NCBI GenBank assembly: GCA_002377245.1
Contig: DFPL01000362.1
Location: 1 to 51,159, forward strand
Length of the DNA: 51,159 bases
Direction of reading: 5' to 3'
DNA from: Enterobacteriaceae bacterium UBA3516
GTDB lineage: Bacteria; Pseudomonadota; Gammaproteobacteria; Enterobacterales; Enterobacteriaceae
The notes under the pieces are model-generated. The model saw nothing but the letters and a program-made list of their open reading frames with translations. It was not told where the DNA came from and ran no database searches. Both the position numbers and the translations under genes were made by a program. Numbering within the stretch: the first letter of the stretch is position 1; each line of letters starts with the position of its first letter. Positions 26,758-35,827 of this stretch are shown in pieces.

Positions 26758-28893
26758 TCAGGTCAGGCTTTCAGGGGCAGGGATGAGTTTTGGGTTCAGG
26801 CAGTTTTCATAATACTGCTGAATGTCAGCCAGGCGTGTACGGTTACGTTGATAACGACGGAGCGCCTGCACGCCGTTATAGAGACTGCAAACGATCATCG
26901 CCAGCAGCAACAGCGTCGTACCGATATAGCGCCACAGGCCGGATGCATCAGGAATGCGGTGCAGGCTGACGTGTCGGGTACCGTTAGCATCGGTGGAGAT
27001 GTTGGTGATAATGCCTTCAGCACTGAACGGCGTCTGCATCAACATCTCCGCCAGTCGCTGGAATTCGTTCCATTGTTCCGTTGCCGGGTAGTCGTACAGA
27101 GCCATCGGTGGGTAGGGCTGATCGACCAGTTCACTGCCCTCTTCGCTGACAATCAAAAAACCACCGGGGGCCGGGCTGTTAAGCGACTGCGCCGCGCGCG
27201 TGGTTTCTCGCATAATAAAGGGGGCCGTTGAGGTGGTAACCAGATTATCGAGAGACTCTGCGCTGACGGGACGTAACAGCACGTTCACACCGGTCAGTTT
27301 ACCCGCGCTGGCGCGGGTGGTCAGGGTGTCCCAGTCTTTACTGTTACCGAGATTAACCAGGGCGTTTTTAAGCCGCAGACAATCGTCATCAGCGGCACAC
27401 AAATCCTGCGTTTTCAAAACAATGTCTGCAAAGTCATCCAGCAATACCATGCCCGATTTTTGAATCGCCGAGCGCAGGGCAGGGCTGACACGGGAGTTAT
27501 CCTCAGGTTTAGGATGCAACTGACGGTTGACGGCCTGCACCAGGGCGGTGGCTTTGGTCACCGTTTCAGACTCAGGCAGCGGCAATGGCGGGGCGTCATT
27601 CCAGATAATCTGCGAACAGTCGAACGGCGTAAACGGAGAACTCTGACGGGTCGTCCAGTTAGCGGAGGTTGGAATACTACACATGCCCGTACTGTGGATA
27701 CGAAGCGAGTCCCCAACGCGCAGCCCGGCGGACTCGAGCTCACTGACTTTGGTGGCCTCGATGGTTTGTGCGCCTTTAATCCAGGAAAGCGTAAACTTGA
27801 TAGGCATATCCAGCGGCACCCAGACCAATAGCATGACCAGTACTGCCAGCGCACCCATAGAAATAACGGCACTTCGTACCCAATGCTGCAACGGGAAATG
27901 AGTGACTTCATCATGAAGTGACAGGAAGCGCCCCTGGCGGACAACGTGGCGATCGAGATAAATATCAATGTCGCTTTGCTGGCCCAGATCCTGTGCGATA
28001 TAAGGCTGCCAGTGACGGGGATAAATTAAATCAATAATCCCAAGCGAGATGTTATTGATTTGCTCCTGATTATTCTCGCCGAACAGGCCCCAGCGTTTTG
28101 GCGTGCCACGCAGGCAATGAATTTCCCGAAGTGCGTTTTTTGCAGGTGGAGCGAATAACCCCCAGAGCCCGGCGGCTAAAAGTAGGATCCCGCCCCCCGC
28201 AAGCCAAAGGACAAAGACCTCCGGCGTCACCAGACAGAAAAAGAACAGCAAGAAGGCTGCGGCAATGAGTAATGCCTCCCGGAGGCCATCGGGGCGGCTA
28301 AGCGCATACTCCTGGGGCGTTTCGTGGCGTATGTTGAGCAGCTCAATCTGCTCTGTCTCTTCGCCGCGAATAGCAGAATGCGTCGCTGAAACCTGTTCTG
28401 GCATCAGCGTTTGTTCGTCGTAGCGCGATTCACTCAGATTGTGACCATTGAGTGAAATAACCAGCGGTAGGGTGTCAGTGCGGATCAGCTCAACTCTGTT
28501 TTCATCCGTGATGTACTGCTCCCAGAACGGAGGTAAATGGACTTCAACAGAATCGAGGTAATAGCGCCATTTGTTAGGCGCATCCGTCGTAATGCCGTAG
28601 CGGGTAATAGCCTGGGTCAGATGAATAACGGTGTTGCTTTGCGCATTAAGGGCCAGTGAGACGGGAGCCGTTGTTGCGCCTGTTGGGCCAGGCACCTGGC
28701 GGCTACGGGAAAGCGCATCCAGATAGCTTTCAACCGCACTGCGCTCTTCTGGTTTCAATTTACGGGTCGTCGCACCTGCAAAAGCCTGAAGGTGTGGTAA
28801 ACGATATCGCCTCTGCGATCTCATTCGGTATACCCACCCGGCGACGAGTGCGCAGGCCAGCATAGCAGCGAAAAAAATCAAAATGGTGCTCAT
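26758..28893 (-). CDS. igaA: IgaA (YrfF), inner-membrane inhibitor of Rcs signalling
   Basis: A 711-residue multi-pass inner-membrane protein, the same length as E. coli YrfF. Membrane segments are at about 3-20, a pair at about 205-245, about 340-360 and about 655-675. The periplasmic domain between the last two has paired cysteines (MCSIP, DCSQI, LCAADDDC). IgaA holds the Rcs phosphorelay off by contacting RcsD, and RcsF relieves it under envelope stress. It is essential in Salmonella unless rcs is lost. It is the first gene of igaA-yrfG-hslR-hslO. Confidence 0.96.
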   Translation of the reverse strand: MSTILIFFAAMLACALVAGWVYRMRSQRRYRLPHLQAFAGATTRKLKPEERSAVESYLDALSRSRQVPGPTGATTAPVSLALNAQSNTVIHLTQAITRYGITTDAPNKWRYYLDSVEVHLPPFWEQYITDENRVELIRTDTLPLVISLNGHNLSESRYDEQTLMPEQVSATHSAIRGEETEQIELLNIRHETPQEYALSRPDGLREALLIAAAFLLFFFCLVTPEVFVLWLAGGGILLLAAGLWGLFAPPAKNALREIHCLRGTPKRWGLFGENNQEQINNISLGIIDLIYPRHWQPYIAQDLGQQSDIDIYLDRHVVRQGRFLSLHDEVTHFPLQHWVRSAVISMGALAVLVMLLVWVPLDMPIKFTLSWIKGAQTIEATKVSELESAGLRVGDSLRIHSTGMCSIPTSANWTTRQSSPFTPFDCSQIIWNDAPPLPLPESETVTKATALVQAVNRQLHPKPEDNSRVSPALRSAIQKSGMVLLDDFADIVLKTQDLCAADDDCLRLKNALVNLGNSKDWDTLTTRASAGKLTGVNVLLRPVSAESLDNLVTTSTAPFIMRETTRAAQSLNSPAPGGFLIVSEEGSELVDQPYPPMALYDYPATEQWNEFQRLAEMLMQTPFSAEGIITNISTDANGTRHVSLHRIPDASGLWRYIGTTLLLLAMIVCSLYNGVQALRRYQRNRTRLADIQQYYENCLNPKLIPAPESLT

Positions 28894-29214
28894 GCTTTTC
28901 CCATCTTACTTGTAGTAGCAGGTGTAGTCAGTTGCACCTTTTCCCATGGATATTATCAGCATAATCAAATAGTTGGCAGGCAAAAATATGTTCTTACTCT
29001 TTTCGTGCCTCGCAGCCTTGGAAAGGGTAGCAAAGCTGGCCTAAGGCGAATATCAGCAAATTCTTAGTTTAATTTCAACCTCTTGACTTTTAGGTTTATT
29101 TGGGAAAGGGCCGAAAGGAGGTTGCGAAAATGTAAATGAGGGGCAAATGACATTGCCCAAACGCGGTTCTGTGTCGCACAATAATGTCAGTATTCTCTGG
29201 AAAGACCGATAATA
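28894..29214. promoter_or_regulatory. igaA-nudE divergent intergenic region (321 bp)
   Basis: Starts of igaA and nudE face away from each other across 321 bp of AT-rich DNA without a gene. A plausible nudE promoter is TTGCCC (29153-29158) with CACAAT (29177-29182), 18 bp apart and about 33 bp from the ATG. No clear igaA promoter was found. Confidence 0.4.
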
Positions 29215-29775
29215 ATGAGCGAATCATTGCAAAAACCCACCATTCTTAACGTAGAGACCGTTGCCTCTTCACGACTGTTTAACGTTGAAAGCGTGGATCT
29301 GGAATTCAGTAATGGTGTACGTCGCGTTTATGAACGTATGCGTCCGTCCAACCGCGAAGCAGTGATGATCGTGCCGATTGTTGACGATCACATTATCCTT
29401 ATTCGCGAATACGCCGTGGGCACTGAATCCTATGAACTTGGGTTTTCAAAAGGGTTAATTGATCCTGGTGAAAACATGTATGAAGCAGCAAATCGGGAAC
29501 TGAAGGAAGAGGTCGGCTTTGGGGCAAGGGAACTGACGTTTCTGAAAAAACTCAGCATGGCACCCTCTTACTTTTCCAGCAAAATGAATATCCTGCTGGC
29601 CGAAGATCTTTACCCTGAATCATTGCCGGGAGATGAACCGGAGCCGTTGCCTCAGGTTCGCTGGCCGCTGGCACATTTAATGGATCTGCTGGAAGAACCG
29701 GACTTCAACGAAGCCCGTAACGTCAGTGCGCTGTTTCTGCTCAGAGAGTGGTTGAAAGGGCAAGGACGGTTATAA
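29215..29775 (+). CDS. nudE: ADP compounds hydrolase NudE
   Basis: A 186-residue Nudix hydrolase, equal in length to E. coli NudE. The complete Nudix box lies in the segment running from GLIDPGENMYEAAN to RELKEEVGF (about residues 82-104), including the catalytic REXXEE core. It hydrolyses ADP-ribose, Ap3A and NADH to AMP-containing products. It is transcribed alone, divergent from igaA, and ends in a terminator shared with mrcA. Confidence 0.96.
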   Translation: MSESLQKPTILNVETVASSRLFNVESVDLEFSNGVRRVYERMRPSNREAVMIVPIVDDHIILIREYAVGTESYELGFSKGLIDPGENMYEAANRELKEEVGFGARELTFLKKLSMAPSYFSSKMNILLAEDLYPESLPGDEPEPLPQVRWPLAHLMDLLEEPDFNEARNVSALFLLREWLKGQGRL

Positions 29776-29800
29776 AAAAAGGCGCTTTCGCGCCTTTTTT
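29775..29800. terminator. Bidirectional terminator between nudE and mrcA
   Basis: An 11-bp perfect stem (AAAAAAGGCGC / GCGCCTTTTTT) with loop TTTC. It begins at the nudE stop and ends just before the mrcA stop, giving a T run on both strands. Confidence 0.9.
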
Positions 29801-29801
29801 G

Positions 29802-32354
29802 TCAGAACAGTTCGTGTGTTTCACCATTATCAATGATGGTGGTTCCCACTTCATGAACGGCTTGTTGGGTCGGTTGCGTGCCTTCAATAAAGTACTCTTG
29901 TCGACTGCTGCCTCCGCTGGCCAGCTGCCCGGTACCGCGATCGATATTCACCGTCACGATACCCGGTGGGGGCGTCAGCGGTTCTTCTGGCACGCCGCTC
30001 AGGACGGCTTGCATATAAGCGTCCCATGCCGGTTGTGCACTCTTGGCGCCACCTTCATAACCCGAAATCTGATCTTTAATCGCCCCGGATGCCGTGGTAC
30101 GACCCAGATCACGGCGATGATCGTCAAAACCGATCCATACCGAAGTCACAACACCCGGACCATAACCCGAGAACCAGGCGTCTTTCGAGCTGTTTGTGGT
30201 GCCCGTTTTACCGCCGATATCGTTACGCTTCAGATCGCGCCCGGCGCGCCAGCCCGTCCCCTGCCAGCCCGGTTCGCCAAAGACGTTACTGTTCAGGGCG
30301 CTTTTGATTAAGAAAGCCAATGGCGTGTTAATGACATGAGGTGCGTACTCCTGGCCACCGCTTCTGGCAACCAAATCCTGATTCGCCTGTTCCAACTGCG
30401 GCATAGGCACACCCGAATTAGGCTGCTCCTGAGAGGTTGCGACGTTTTCCATGTCTTTATTTTCGAGTACGTTTGATTTCGGCGTATCACCATAAATCAC
30501 CGGAATATCGCAATCGGCACAGGCAATTTTCGGTTTGGCTTCAAACAGCACACCGCCCTGGTCATTTTCGATTTTGGTAATGAAGTAAGGGTCAACGAGG
30601 AAGCCGCCGTTCGCCATCACGGCGTAGCCACGGGCAACCTGCATAGGGGTAAAGGATGCGGAGCCCAGTGCCAGCGACTCGGTATGAACGATGTTCTGAG
30701 CCGGGAAGCCGAAACGTTGCAGATATTCTGCGGCATAGTCGACACCCATGGCGCGCATGGCACGTACCATCACCACGTTTTTCGACTGCCCTAGTCCCTG
30801 ACGCAGACGAATTGGCCCGGAATATTCATCAGGTGAGTTCTTTGGACGCCAGTCTGAACCTGCACCCGCATCCCAACGAGAAATAGGCACGTCGTTGAGG
30901 ATGCTGGCCAGCGTCAGGCCTTTGTCCATTGCTGCGGTATAGAGAAACGGCTTGATGTTTGAGCCAACCTGACGCAACGCCTGGGTGGCGCGGTTGAATT
31001 TGCTCTGGTTGAAATCAAAACCGCCGACCAGGGCAAGCACTGCGCCATCACGTGGGTTGATTGAGACCAGCGCTGAGTTGACGTCCGGCACCTGTGCCAA
31101 CCACCAGCCTTCATTCACCGGGCGCACCCATATTTGTTGGCCCGTCTGCACGACATCCGTGACTTTGCGCGGTGTTGGCCCTTGCTGGGTATCGGAACGA
31201 TACGGTCTTGCCCAGCGTACGCCCTCCATATGCAGCGAAACAGAGGTGCCATCTGCCAGCGTGGCCATCGCTTCCTGCGGGTTCGCTGCGGTAACGACTG
31301 CGGGTTCAAGAGGACCATAAGAAGGCAACGCTTTCAGGGAGTCAGCGATCTTTTTACTGTCCCAGGCGGCTTCACCGGGTTTCCACAGCACATTAGACGG
31401 ACCACGATAGCCGTGGCGCATGTCGTAATCCATTACGTTATTGCGTACGGCGTCCTGTGCAGACTGCTGCACTTTACGGGTAATGGTGGTGTAAACACGG
31501 TAGCCATCTTCGTAGGCTTTCTCGCCATAGCGCGCCATCATTTCCTGACGCACCATTTCAGAGAGATAAGGGGCAGAGAAGGCGATTTCTGGCGCATGGT
31601 AATCGGCTTCGATAGCTTCAGCACGGGCCTCTGCGTATTGCGTCTGCGTGATATAGCCCTCGCTGACCATACGCGACAGCACCACGTTGCGTCGCGATGT
31701 GGCGCGATCCAGGGAGTAAAGCGGGTTGAACGTTGAAGGGGCTTTGGGCAGACCCGCAATCACCGCCATCTCACTCAGCGTGAGCTGATCGGCGTTTTTA
31801 CCGAAGTAGACCTGCGCGGCTGCGCCTACGCCATATGCGCGATAACCGAGGTAAATCTTGTTGAGATACAGCTCAAGGATCTCGTCTTTTGTCAGCAGTT
31901 GTTCAATACGGATCGCCAGAAAGACTTCTTTGATCTTACGCATCAGGGTGCGTTCAGGACTCAGGAAGAAATTTCGCGCCAGCTGCTGCGTTATGGTACT
32001 TGCGCCCTGGGATGCGTGACCGGAAAACAGCGCAACGCTGGCGGCACGGAAAATCCCCACGGGGTCAACGCCATGATGCTCGTAAAAACGGCTGTCTTCG
32101 GTGGCAATAAACGCTTTCACCATGACGGGTGGAATTTGACTTAAGGTCAATGGAATGCGTCGTTTTTCCCCGTATTGCGCAATCAGTTCGCCATCGGCGC
32201 TGTAGACCTGCATCGGGATTTGCAGTCGCACGTCTTTGAGCGTGGCGACATCAGGTAGCTGCGGTTCAATATATTTGTATAAGCCATAAATCGAACCTGC
32301 TCCCAGCAGAATGCAACAGACTGCAAGGATGAATAAATACTTTACGAACTTCAC
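29802..32354 (-). CDS. mrcA: Penicillin-binding protein 1A (bifunctional transglycosylase/transpeptidase)
   Basis: An 850-residue class A PBP when started at GTG (VKFVKY), the length of E. coli PBP1A. An in-frame ATG at 32378 would add 8 residues but lacks a ribosome site, while GGGA sits 8 bases before the GTG. One membrane anchor (about 5-28) is followed by the GT51 transglycosylase domain (EDSRFYEHHGVD, STITQQLARN, KIKEVFLA). An OB-like insert precedes the transpeptidase domain with SXXK (SNIK), SXN (SKN) and KTG (KTGTT). It polymerises and crosslinks peptidoglycan with lipoprotein LpoA. It is divergent from hofM. Confidence 0.97.
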   Translation of the reverse strand: MKFVKYLFILAVCCILLGAGSIYGLYKYIEPQLPDVATLKDVRLQIPMQVYSADGELIAQYGEKRRIPLTLSQIPPVMVKAFIATEDSRFYEHHGVDPVGIFRAASVALFSGHASQGASTITQQLARNFFLSPERTLMRKIKEVFLAIRIEQLLTKDEILELYLNKIYLGYRAYGVGAAAQVYFGKNADQLTLSEMAVIAGLPKAPSTFNPLYSLDRATSRRNVVLSRMVSEGYITQTQYAEARAEAIEADYHAPEIAFSAPYLSEMVRQEMMARYGEKAYEDGYRVYTTITRKVQQSAQDAVRNNVMDYDMRHGYRGPSNVLWKPGEAAWDSKKIADSLKALPSYGPLEPAVVTAANPQEAMATLADGTSVSLHMEGVRWARPYRSDTQQGPTPRKVTDVVQTGQQIWVRPVNEGWWLAQVPDVNSALVSINPRDGAVLALVGGFDFNQSKFNRATQALRQVGSNIKPFLYTAAMDKGLTLASILNDVPISRWDAGAGSDWRPKNSPDEYSGPIRLRQGLGQSKNVVMVRAMRAMGVDYAAEYLQRFGFPAQNIVHTESLALGSASFTPMQVARGYAVMANGGFLVDPYFITKIENDQGGVLFEAKPKIACADCDIPVIYGDTPKSNVLENKDMENVATSQEQPNSGVPMPQLEQANQDLVARSGGQEYAPHVINTPLAFLIKSALNSNVFGEPGWQGTGWRAGRDLKRNDIGGKTGTTNSSKDAWFSGYGPGVVTSVWIGFDDHRRDLGRTTASGAIKDQISGYEGGAKSAQPAWDAYMQAVLSGVPEEPLTPPPGIVTVNIDRGTGQLASGGSSRQEYFIEGTQPTQQAVHEVGTTIIDNGETHELF

Positions 32355-32453
32355 CGGAGGATTCCCATTTAGTTTCATTTGGGCAGTTTATAAACAACCG
32401 CGCGGTAGTATAAATGCAAGCCTGATGCATTGATAGAGCAGTTATCTTTCCCG

Positions 32454-32469
32454 ACGATAAGGAGATCGT
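32454..32469 (+). promoter_or_regulatory. Inverted repeat enclosing the hofM ribosome site
   Basis: ACGAT and ATCGT flank AAGGAG exactly, so the Shine-Dalgarno sequence of hofM would sit in the 6-base loop of a 5-bp stem, 5 bases before the ATG. It may be chance or a modest translational control element. Confidence 0.3.
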
Positions 32470-32474
32470 AATTT

Positions 32475-33260
32475 ATGGCATTCGGGCTTTGGCAGATTGG
32501 GCTGCATATTCAGCAAGATAGCGTGGTTAGCGTTGCGCTGACCCACGGGCGATCGGGCTGGGCGCTGCGGCGCTGGTGGCAGATGCCGCTTCCTTGCGGA
32601 ACGGTAGAAAATGGGCAGCTTCGATTGCCGCAGCACCTGCTTACGGTGCTGGCACCCTGGCGGCAGTCACTCCCGCAACGGCACCGCGTACGGTTAGCTT
32701 TTCCTGCTGCGCGAACCCTGCAAAAACAGGTGCCGCGACCGGCAATGAAATTGCGAGAGAAAGCCCTGACGCAATGGCTTTCTCACAACGTGGCCCGTGA
32801 ACTGGAAATGGCGGCAACAGACCTGCGTTTTGATTATGTCGAAGACACGCTGGCACCTGCCTATAGCGTGACTGCGGCGCAGCATAAAGAAGTGGCTGAA
32901 CTACTGAGCCTGGCAAAATCTCTGCGTTTAAACGTTGCGGCTGTGACGCCGGATGCCTGTGCGCTGCAACCGCTCATTCCTTTCCTTAATCCTCCCGCTC
33001 GCTGCCTGATCTGGCGGGATAGCACGCAGTGGCTATGGGCAACACGAGAGGCATGGGGGCGACAGCCCGGTGATGAAAAGCTCTCTATTTCAAATCTGGC
33101 TGCGCGCCTCGGGTTATCTGAGGTCGACGTTGCCCAGTGTTCTGATGAGCAATGCGATTTTGATCCCTGGCACGCCGTTGCACAACGTCATCCCCCCTTA
33201 CCGGTTGAAGGTGCGGGTTTTGCCGTTGCCATTGGTCTGGCGTTAGGGAGTGTTCAGTGA
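32475..33260 (+). CDS. hofM: DNA utilization protein HofM (PilM-like)
   Basis: A 261-residue protein (E. coli HofM is 259), related to PilM/ComA, the cytoplasmic actin-like ATPase-fold component of type IV pilus assembly. Sequence identity to E. coli is clearly lower than for neighbouring core genes. It is the first gene of hofMNOPQ, which E. coli uses to take up DNA as a nutrient and which matches Haemophilus comABCDE. Its ribosome site AAGGAG sits in the loop of a small inverted repeat. It overlaps hofN by 4 bp (GTGA). Confidence 0.92.
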   Translation: MAFGLWQIGLHIQQDSVVSVALTHGRSGWALRRWWQMPLPCGTVENGQLRLPQHLLTVLAPWRQSLPQRHRVRLAFPAARTLQKQVPRPAMKLREKALTQWLSHNVARELEMAATDLRFDYVEDTLAPAYSVTAAQHKEVAELLSLAKSLRLNVAAVTPDACALQPLIPFLNPPARCLIWRDSTQWLWATREAWGRQPGDEKLSISNLAARLGLSEVDVAQCSDEQCDFDPWHAVAQRHPPLPVEGAGFAVAIGLALGSVQ

Positions 33261-33793
33261 GCAGGCACGTGGTAAACCTCATCCCATGGCGGGAGCAGCG
33301 CCGCTATCACTGTCGCCGCTTCTGGCTACTGTTTTTTGTGCTCGCGCTCATGGGTATTTCGCTGGTGACGATGGGGTGGCAGGCCAGTGCCAGTCTCAGG
33401 CGTCAGGACGCTTCGCTATGGTTGCAATCAGATGCAGATGTCCTGAGCCGGATCGCCTCTCGCGAACCCCTCTTCCAGGCAAAGCATGCGCAGTGGTTAA
33501 AGCTGCAGGCCAGCGCCCGGCAGCGGCAAATCACACGGTTGTGGCATCAGCGGTTAGGGTCGCTTGCCGAGCGGATGCCTGAGAGTGCCTGGCTGACAAC
33601 GCTGCATTTTCATGAGGGCAAGCTTGAGCTAATGGGCGCGACCCGCTCTTTCGCGGCACTCAGTCAGCTTGAGCAGGCCCTGAGCACAACTCAGGGGTTT
33701 CGCTTACAGCCAACGGGTGCCACTGAACGTGATGCACAGGGTCATTGGCAGTTCCGTTATCAGCTTGAAAAGGAGACGGAAGATGCCCCGTGA
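33257..33793 (+). CDS. hofN: DNA utilization protein HofN (PilN-like)
   Basis: A 178-residue protein (E. coli HofN is 179). It has a short cytoplasmic start (NLIPWREQRR, the motif that contacts PilM in relatives), one membrane helix at about 20-40 and a periplasmic part with helical character. It starts at GTG within a GTGA overlap with hofM. It would form an inner-membrane alignment complex with HofO and HofM. The last 11 bases are shared with hofO. Confidence 0.9.
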   Translation: MSRHVVNLIPWREQRRYHCRRFWLLFFVLALMGISLVTMGWQASASLRRQDASLWLQSDADVLSRIASREPLFQAKHAQWLKLQASARQRQITRLWHQRLGSLAERMPESAWLTTLHFHEGKLELMGATRSFAALSQLEQALSTTQGFRLQPTGATERDAQGHWQFRYQLEKETEDAP

Positions 33794-34244
33794 CCTTGAG
33801 TTTTGGTATGGGCTTTCGCCGGGGTTACGTGCGCTGACGGCCAGTCTCCTGGTGCTACTGGCACTGGCGTTCTGCTGGTGCATGGTGATTCGCCCCATCG
33901 AAGCCGAACAGTTTTCATTTGAGGCTCAGCGACAGGCCCAGCAACAAACGAGGCAGCTTCGCTGGAAGACGCTGATGAATCTCAGACCGCCTGACGTGTC
34001 AGCAAGCGTAGAGAAGGTCACTGCCTTCACCCCGTTGTCGTTTCAGTCTTTGGGAAGAGAGTTGATTCGCTGGCAACCCACCGCCGGGGGAGGAGAAATG
34101 GTACTGGCGTCCACATGGGATGCAGTGCCACCGACTTTTTTGCACCTCGCAGAGCGCAACATGCTGGCCGTTGGATTTACCCTGGCGATGAAAGAGAGCG
34201 CGCTACATTTCACGTTACTACTGGAGCGGGGGGAGGGTGGCTAA
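33783..34244 (+). CDS. hofO: DNA utilization protein HofO (PilO-like)
   Basis: A 153-residue protein (E. coli HofO is 146). The ATG giving MPRDLEFWYG is preceded by AGGAGA inside the hofN end. A longer open frame upstream is inside hofN and not supported. One membrane helix lies at about 16-35 and a PilO-like periplasmic domain follows. Similarity to E. coli is low but clear in the segment ending TWDAVPPTFLHLAERN. It overlaps hofN by 11 bp and hofP by 8 bp. Confidence 0.88.
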   Translation: MPRDLEFWYGLSPGLRALTASLLVLLALAFCWCMVIRPIEAEQFSFEAQRQAQQQTRQLRWKTLMNLRPPDVSASVEKVTAFTPLSFQSLGRELIRWQPTAGGGEMVLASTWDAVPPTFLHLAERNMLAVGFTLAMKESALHFTLLLERGEGG

Positions 34245-34632
34245 ACGTATTGCACTCACTTGTCTGCTGGTCTTGCCGTTGCTGACCGGTATGCGTGACC
34301 CTTTTCGTCCTCTACCCGATCGCTGCCAGTTCGCCCTGTTGGGTGAATGGCGTCTGCAAGGCGTGGTCATGGTGGACGAGAAACCCGTTGGGATCGCGCA
34401 GGATCCCGCTGGTCGCTGGCGGCGCTTGCGTGAGCAAGAGACGCTGCTCGCTGGCTGGAAAATTGTGCGTATTAATAAAGAAGAGGTGGCACTGGAGAAC
34501 GGGCACGGATGTAACCCCGCAAGCTGGCGCATGAATCGAGAAGGAACTCAGGATGATAAAACGCGTAACGGCAATACTCTGCCTTTGCCTGGCGACGACC
34601 AATCTCAGCGCGAAGGCAAAAGAGAAAAATAA
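34237..34632 (+). CDS. hofP: DNA utilization protein HofP (PilP-like)
   Basis: A 131-residue protein (E. coli HofP is 134) starting at GTG. A short hydrophobic N-terminus (about 4-17) is followed by the family motif GMRDPFRPLPD and a PilP-like beta domain to about residue 95. The C-terminal 35 residues are polar, charged and probably disordered. It overlaps hofO by 8 bp and, unusually, hofQ by 80 bp; the disordered tail is encoded by the region that also encodes the hofQ signal peptide in another frame. Confidence 0.85.
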   Translation: MAKRIALTCLLVLPLLTGMRDPFRPLPDRCQFALLGEWRLQGVVMVDEKPVGIAQDPAGRWRRLREQETLLAGWKIVRINKEEVALENGHGCNPASWRMNREGTQDDKTRNGNTLPLPGDDQSQREGKREK

Positions 34633-35827
34633 GGAACAGGAAAAACCACCCCGACTGGTTACCCTGATGGTGGATGACGTCCCGGTCAGGCAGGTGCTTC
34701 AGGCGCTGGCAGAACAGGAGAAACACAATCTGGTTATCTCGAAGGACGTGGATGGCACCCTGTCGCTCCATCTGGTGGACGTGCCCTGGAAGCAGGCGCT
34801 GCAGACGGTCATTTCAAGCACGGGTTTAACGATGCGCACTGAAGGCAATATTTTGCATGTGCACTCGGCGGCATGGCAGCAACAGCAGCGGGATGCACGC
34901 GACGCGGCGCTGGAAAAACAAAAGCAAAATCTGCCGCTGGAAGAGCGTAGTCTCACATTGCGTTACGCCGATGCCGAGGAGCTGGCGAAAGCTGGCGGGA
35001 AATTGCTCAGCCCCAAAGGGGCAGTGACCGTGGATAAGCGACTGAATCGCCTGCTGTTACGCGACAATAAAGCAGCACTCAATGCATTAGAAAAATGGGT
35101 TGTGCAGATGGACCTGCCCATTGAGCAGGTTGAGCTGGCGGCCCATATCGTCACTATTAATGAAAAAAGTCTGCGGGAACTGGGGGTGAAATGGGGGCTG
35201 GGTGAGGCAACAAAACCCGGTAAACGTGGGCAGGTATCAACACTGTCTGCTGATTTGTCGGTAGAAAGTGCCACTACCCGGGTGGGTTTTAACATTGGCA
35301 GTATCAATGGGCGCTTACTGGACCTCGAACTCTCTGCCCTTGAGCAAAAACAGCAACTGGAGATTATTGCCAGTCCGCGTCTGTTAACGTCCCACATGCA
35401 GCCTGCCAGTATTAAACAGGGCAGTGAAATTCCCTATCAAGTCTCCAGCGGCGAAAGCGGCGCTACGTCAGTAGAATTTAAAGAGGCGGTGCTCGGGATG
35501 GAAGTGACCCCAACGGTTCTGCCGGAAGGGCGAGTGCGTTTAAAACTGCGTATCACCCAGAATGTCCCCGGTCAGGTTCTCCAGCAGGCAGACGGTGAAG
35601 TTCTGGCGATTGATAAGCAAGAGATAGAAACCCTGGTGGAGATTAAGAGTGGTGAGACGCTGGCGCTGGGCGGCATCTTCTCGCAAAAGAATAAGGCAGC
35701 AAGCGACAGTGTGCCCGTTCTCGGTCGCATTCCCTGGGTAGGGCAGCTCTTCCGCCATGACGGGAAAGATAATGAACGCCGTGAACTGGTGGTCTTTATT
35801 ACGCCGCGTTTAGTGCCTGTTCATTGA
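34553..35827 (+). CDS. hofQ: Secretin-like DNA utilization protein HofQ (PilQ/ComE-like)
   Basis: A 424-residue outer-membrane secretin (E. coli HofQ is 412). Residues 1-22 look like a signal peptide (MIKRVTAILCLCLATTNLSA). A short charged linker and N-domains (secretin/TonB-like VTLMVDDVPVRQVLQALAEQ, then KH-like) follow, then the secretin beta domain (about 235-424) with VPVLGRIPWVGQLFRHDGKDNERRELVVFITPRLV. It forms the outer-membrane pore for DNA entry. The ribosome site AAGGAA..AGG lies inside hofP. It is the last gene of the cluster. Confidence 0.94.
   Translation: MIKRVTAILCLCLATTNLSAKAKEKNKEQEKPPRLVTLMVDDVPVRQVLQALAEQEKHNLVISKDVDGTLSLHLVDVPWKQALQTVISSTGLTMRTEGNILHVHSAAWQQQQRDARDAALEKQKQNLPLEERSLTLRYADAEELAKAGGKLLSPKGAVTVDKRLNRLLLRDNKAALNALEKWVVQMDLPIEQVELAAHIVTINEKSLRELGVKWGLGEATKPGKRGQVSTLSADLSVESATTRVGFNIGSINGRLLDLELSALEQKQQLEIIASPRLLTSHMQPASIKQGSEIPYQVSSGESGATSVEFKEAVLGMEVTPTVLPEGRVRLKLRITQNVPGQVLQQADGEVLAIDKQEIETLVEIKSGETLALGGIFSQKNKAASDSVPVLGRIPWVGQLFRHDGKDNERRELVVFITPRLVPVH

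Noticed and set aside
32355..32378. Upstream ATG as start of mrcA
   Set aside because: It would add 8 residues but has no ribosome site; the GTG start gives the 850-residue family length.
32440..32475. Sxy-dependent CRP-S site upstream of hofM
   Set aside because: The CGA and TCG half-sites are 8 bp apart instead of 6, and the palindrome sits on the ribosome site rather than in promoter position.
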